Source of the DNA: Chrysomallon squamiferum
Taxonomy: Eukaryota; Mollusca; Gastropoda; Neomphalida; Peltospiridae
Assembly (NCBI GenBank): GCA_012295275.1
Contig: CM022670.1
Coordinates: 36,365,585-36,385,584, forward strand
DNA: 20,000 nt
Reading direction: 5' to 3'
This document shows positions 19,431-20,000 of this stretch, piece after piece. A model generated the notes under the pieces. It worked only from the letters and a program-made list of their open reading frames with translations. It had not been told where the DNA came from and did no database searches. A program made the position numbers and the translations under genes. Every line of letters begins with the position of its first letter. Positions within the stretch are counted from its first letter, which is position 1.

Positions 19431-20000
19431 ATGTCATAAATTAAAGCGGAAATATATGAGTGTGCTTCACAACAGATTGCTTTGATTAGCAGGTTAAATT
19501 TTTTTTCAGGATTCAAGGTTCAAGCGGTAATATTTTATAAATATTATATAACAGTTTAAAGGTCTCATGCTTCAGCTTAATACTACTACGAATAAAATAT
19601 AATTATAGATAAATAAATAAATACACAAAAACAAATAAAACAAAAAAAATGTTTTATCCCGAGTTCCCATTTGGTGTATATTATTGTTGTTTGTTTAGCT
19701 TTTATACATAACTGTGTTGGTACTAACATATGTAGAAATACTGAATCGCTACCAGTTGAGAGATTTCTAAAGAATACAATTGTCACGCTTTGTTGACCGT
19801 CGGACTTTTCGGCCGTTTCCAAGGTTTCAGAAAAACATCAACGGACTCTTATGATAATTGTCAGTACACTCGTAGTTTAGAAAAGATAATTATGCTATAG
19901 TTTTCGTACATTATCACTTTCTCGTCGTGCATCGTAGATTCTAGTTGGATTTTCTTTTTAAATCATATATCTGTCGTTAACAGAAAGTGTTCATCGATGC
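19147..20000. repeat. Direct tandem duplication in the 5' flank of gene 3 (19147-19730 and 19731-20000+)
   Basis: The sequence starting ATGTAGAAATACTGAATCGC near 19731 repeats that starting at 19147, with a period of 584 bp. The second copy runs to the window end. Both copies share the loss of a roughly 10-bp segment (the AACGTGGACG of units 1 and 2), so the duplication happened within unit 3. Afterwards the first copy lost about 14 bp near 19353 that the second keeps. Confidence 0.85.

Larger units (their letters stand above)
13789..19730 (-). repeat. Duplication unit 3 (most complete copy)
   Basis: It runs from the 3' flank of gene 3 through both exons, the full intron and the 5' flank. 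It serves as the reference against which the losses in units 1 and 2 are seen. It has small changes of its own: a deletion in the 5' leader just after 19010, and extra sequence at 16809-16870 and 19456-19533. Confidence 0.82.

Noticed and set aside
1-20000. Retroelement, viral, tRNA or rRNA content
   Set aside because: No reverse-transcriptase, integrase or capsid motifs appear in any frame, and no cloverleaf or rRNA sequence was recognised by eye. A RepeatMasker, tRNAscan or Infernal run would be decisive.

Overview
This is eukaryotic, AT-rich, non-bacterial DNA. It holds spliced genes with GT..AG introns, long (CA)n/(GT)n, (AAT)n and (AAAT)n microsatellites, an intronic minisatellite, and very low coding density. 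The one recognisable protein family is HtrL/YibB-like (Pfam HtrL_YibB), carried on an N-terminal membrane anchor. The compact two-exon gene and the microsatellite landscape suggest an invertebrate, most likely a mollusc or another lophotrochozoan. That assignment is an inference and is not proven by the window.

Layout: the window is a head-to-tail array of three copies of one minus-strand gene unit, separated by spacers. Unit 3 (about 13789-19730) holds an apparently intact gene. Exon 1 (18947-18776) encodes a short cytosolic tail, a transmembrane helix and a stem. A 4.1 kb intron (18775-14673) full of simple repeats follows, and exon 2 (14672-13897) carries the whole HtrL/YibB-like domain, for a predicted 315-residue protein. 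Unit 2 (about 8043-11631) is a decayed copy. Its exon 1 has lost its 3' end and splice donor. Its exon 2 has a 184-nt frameshifting deletion that removes the FFWIDGGYGHG motif, plus a 12-nt in-frame deletion, and its intron is much shortened. Unit 1 (1-5349) shows only exon 1 (4618-4447) and most of the intron. By comparison with unit 3, its exon 2 should begin roughly 340 bp to the left of the window.

The two spacers, 5343-8042 and 11624-13761, are copies of each other in opposite orientation, although all three genes point the same way. Short TGTATTTA-like sequences sit at the junctions. The spacers show no gene I can support. They form an inverted-repeat pair that brackets the pseudogene unit. 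At the right edge, the 5' flank of gene 3 has a further direct tandem duplication (19147-19730, repeated from 19731 to the window end).

If gene 3 is expressed, its product should be a type II single-pass protein with its catalytic-like domain in the Golgi/ER lumen. Four N-glycosylation sequons in that domain fit a lumenal location. The biochemical function of the family is not established. I see no mobile element with coding capacity, no RNA gene, no virus and no defence or CRISPR-type system.
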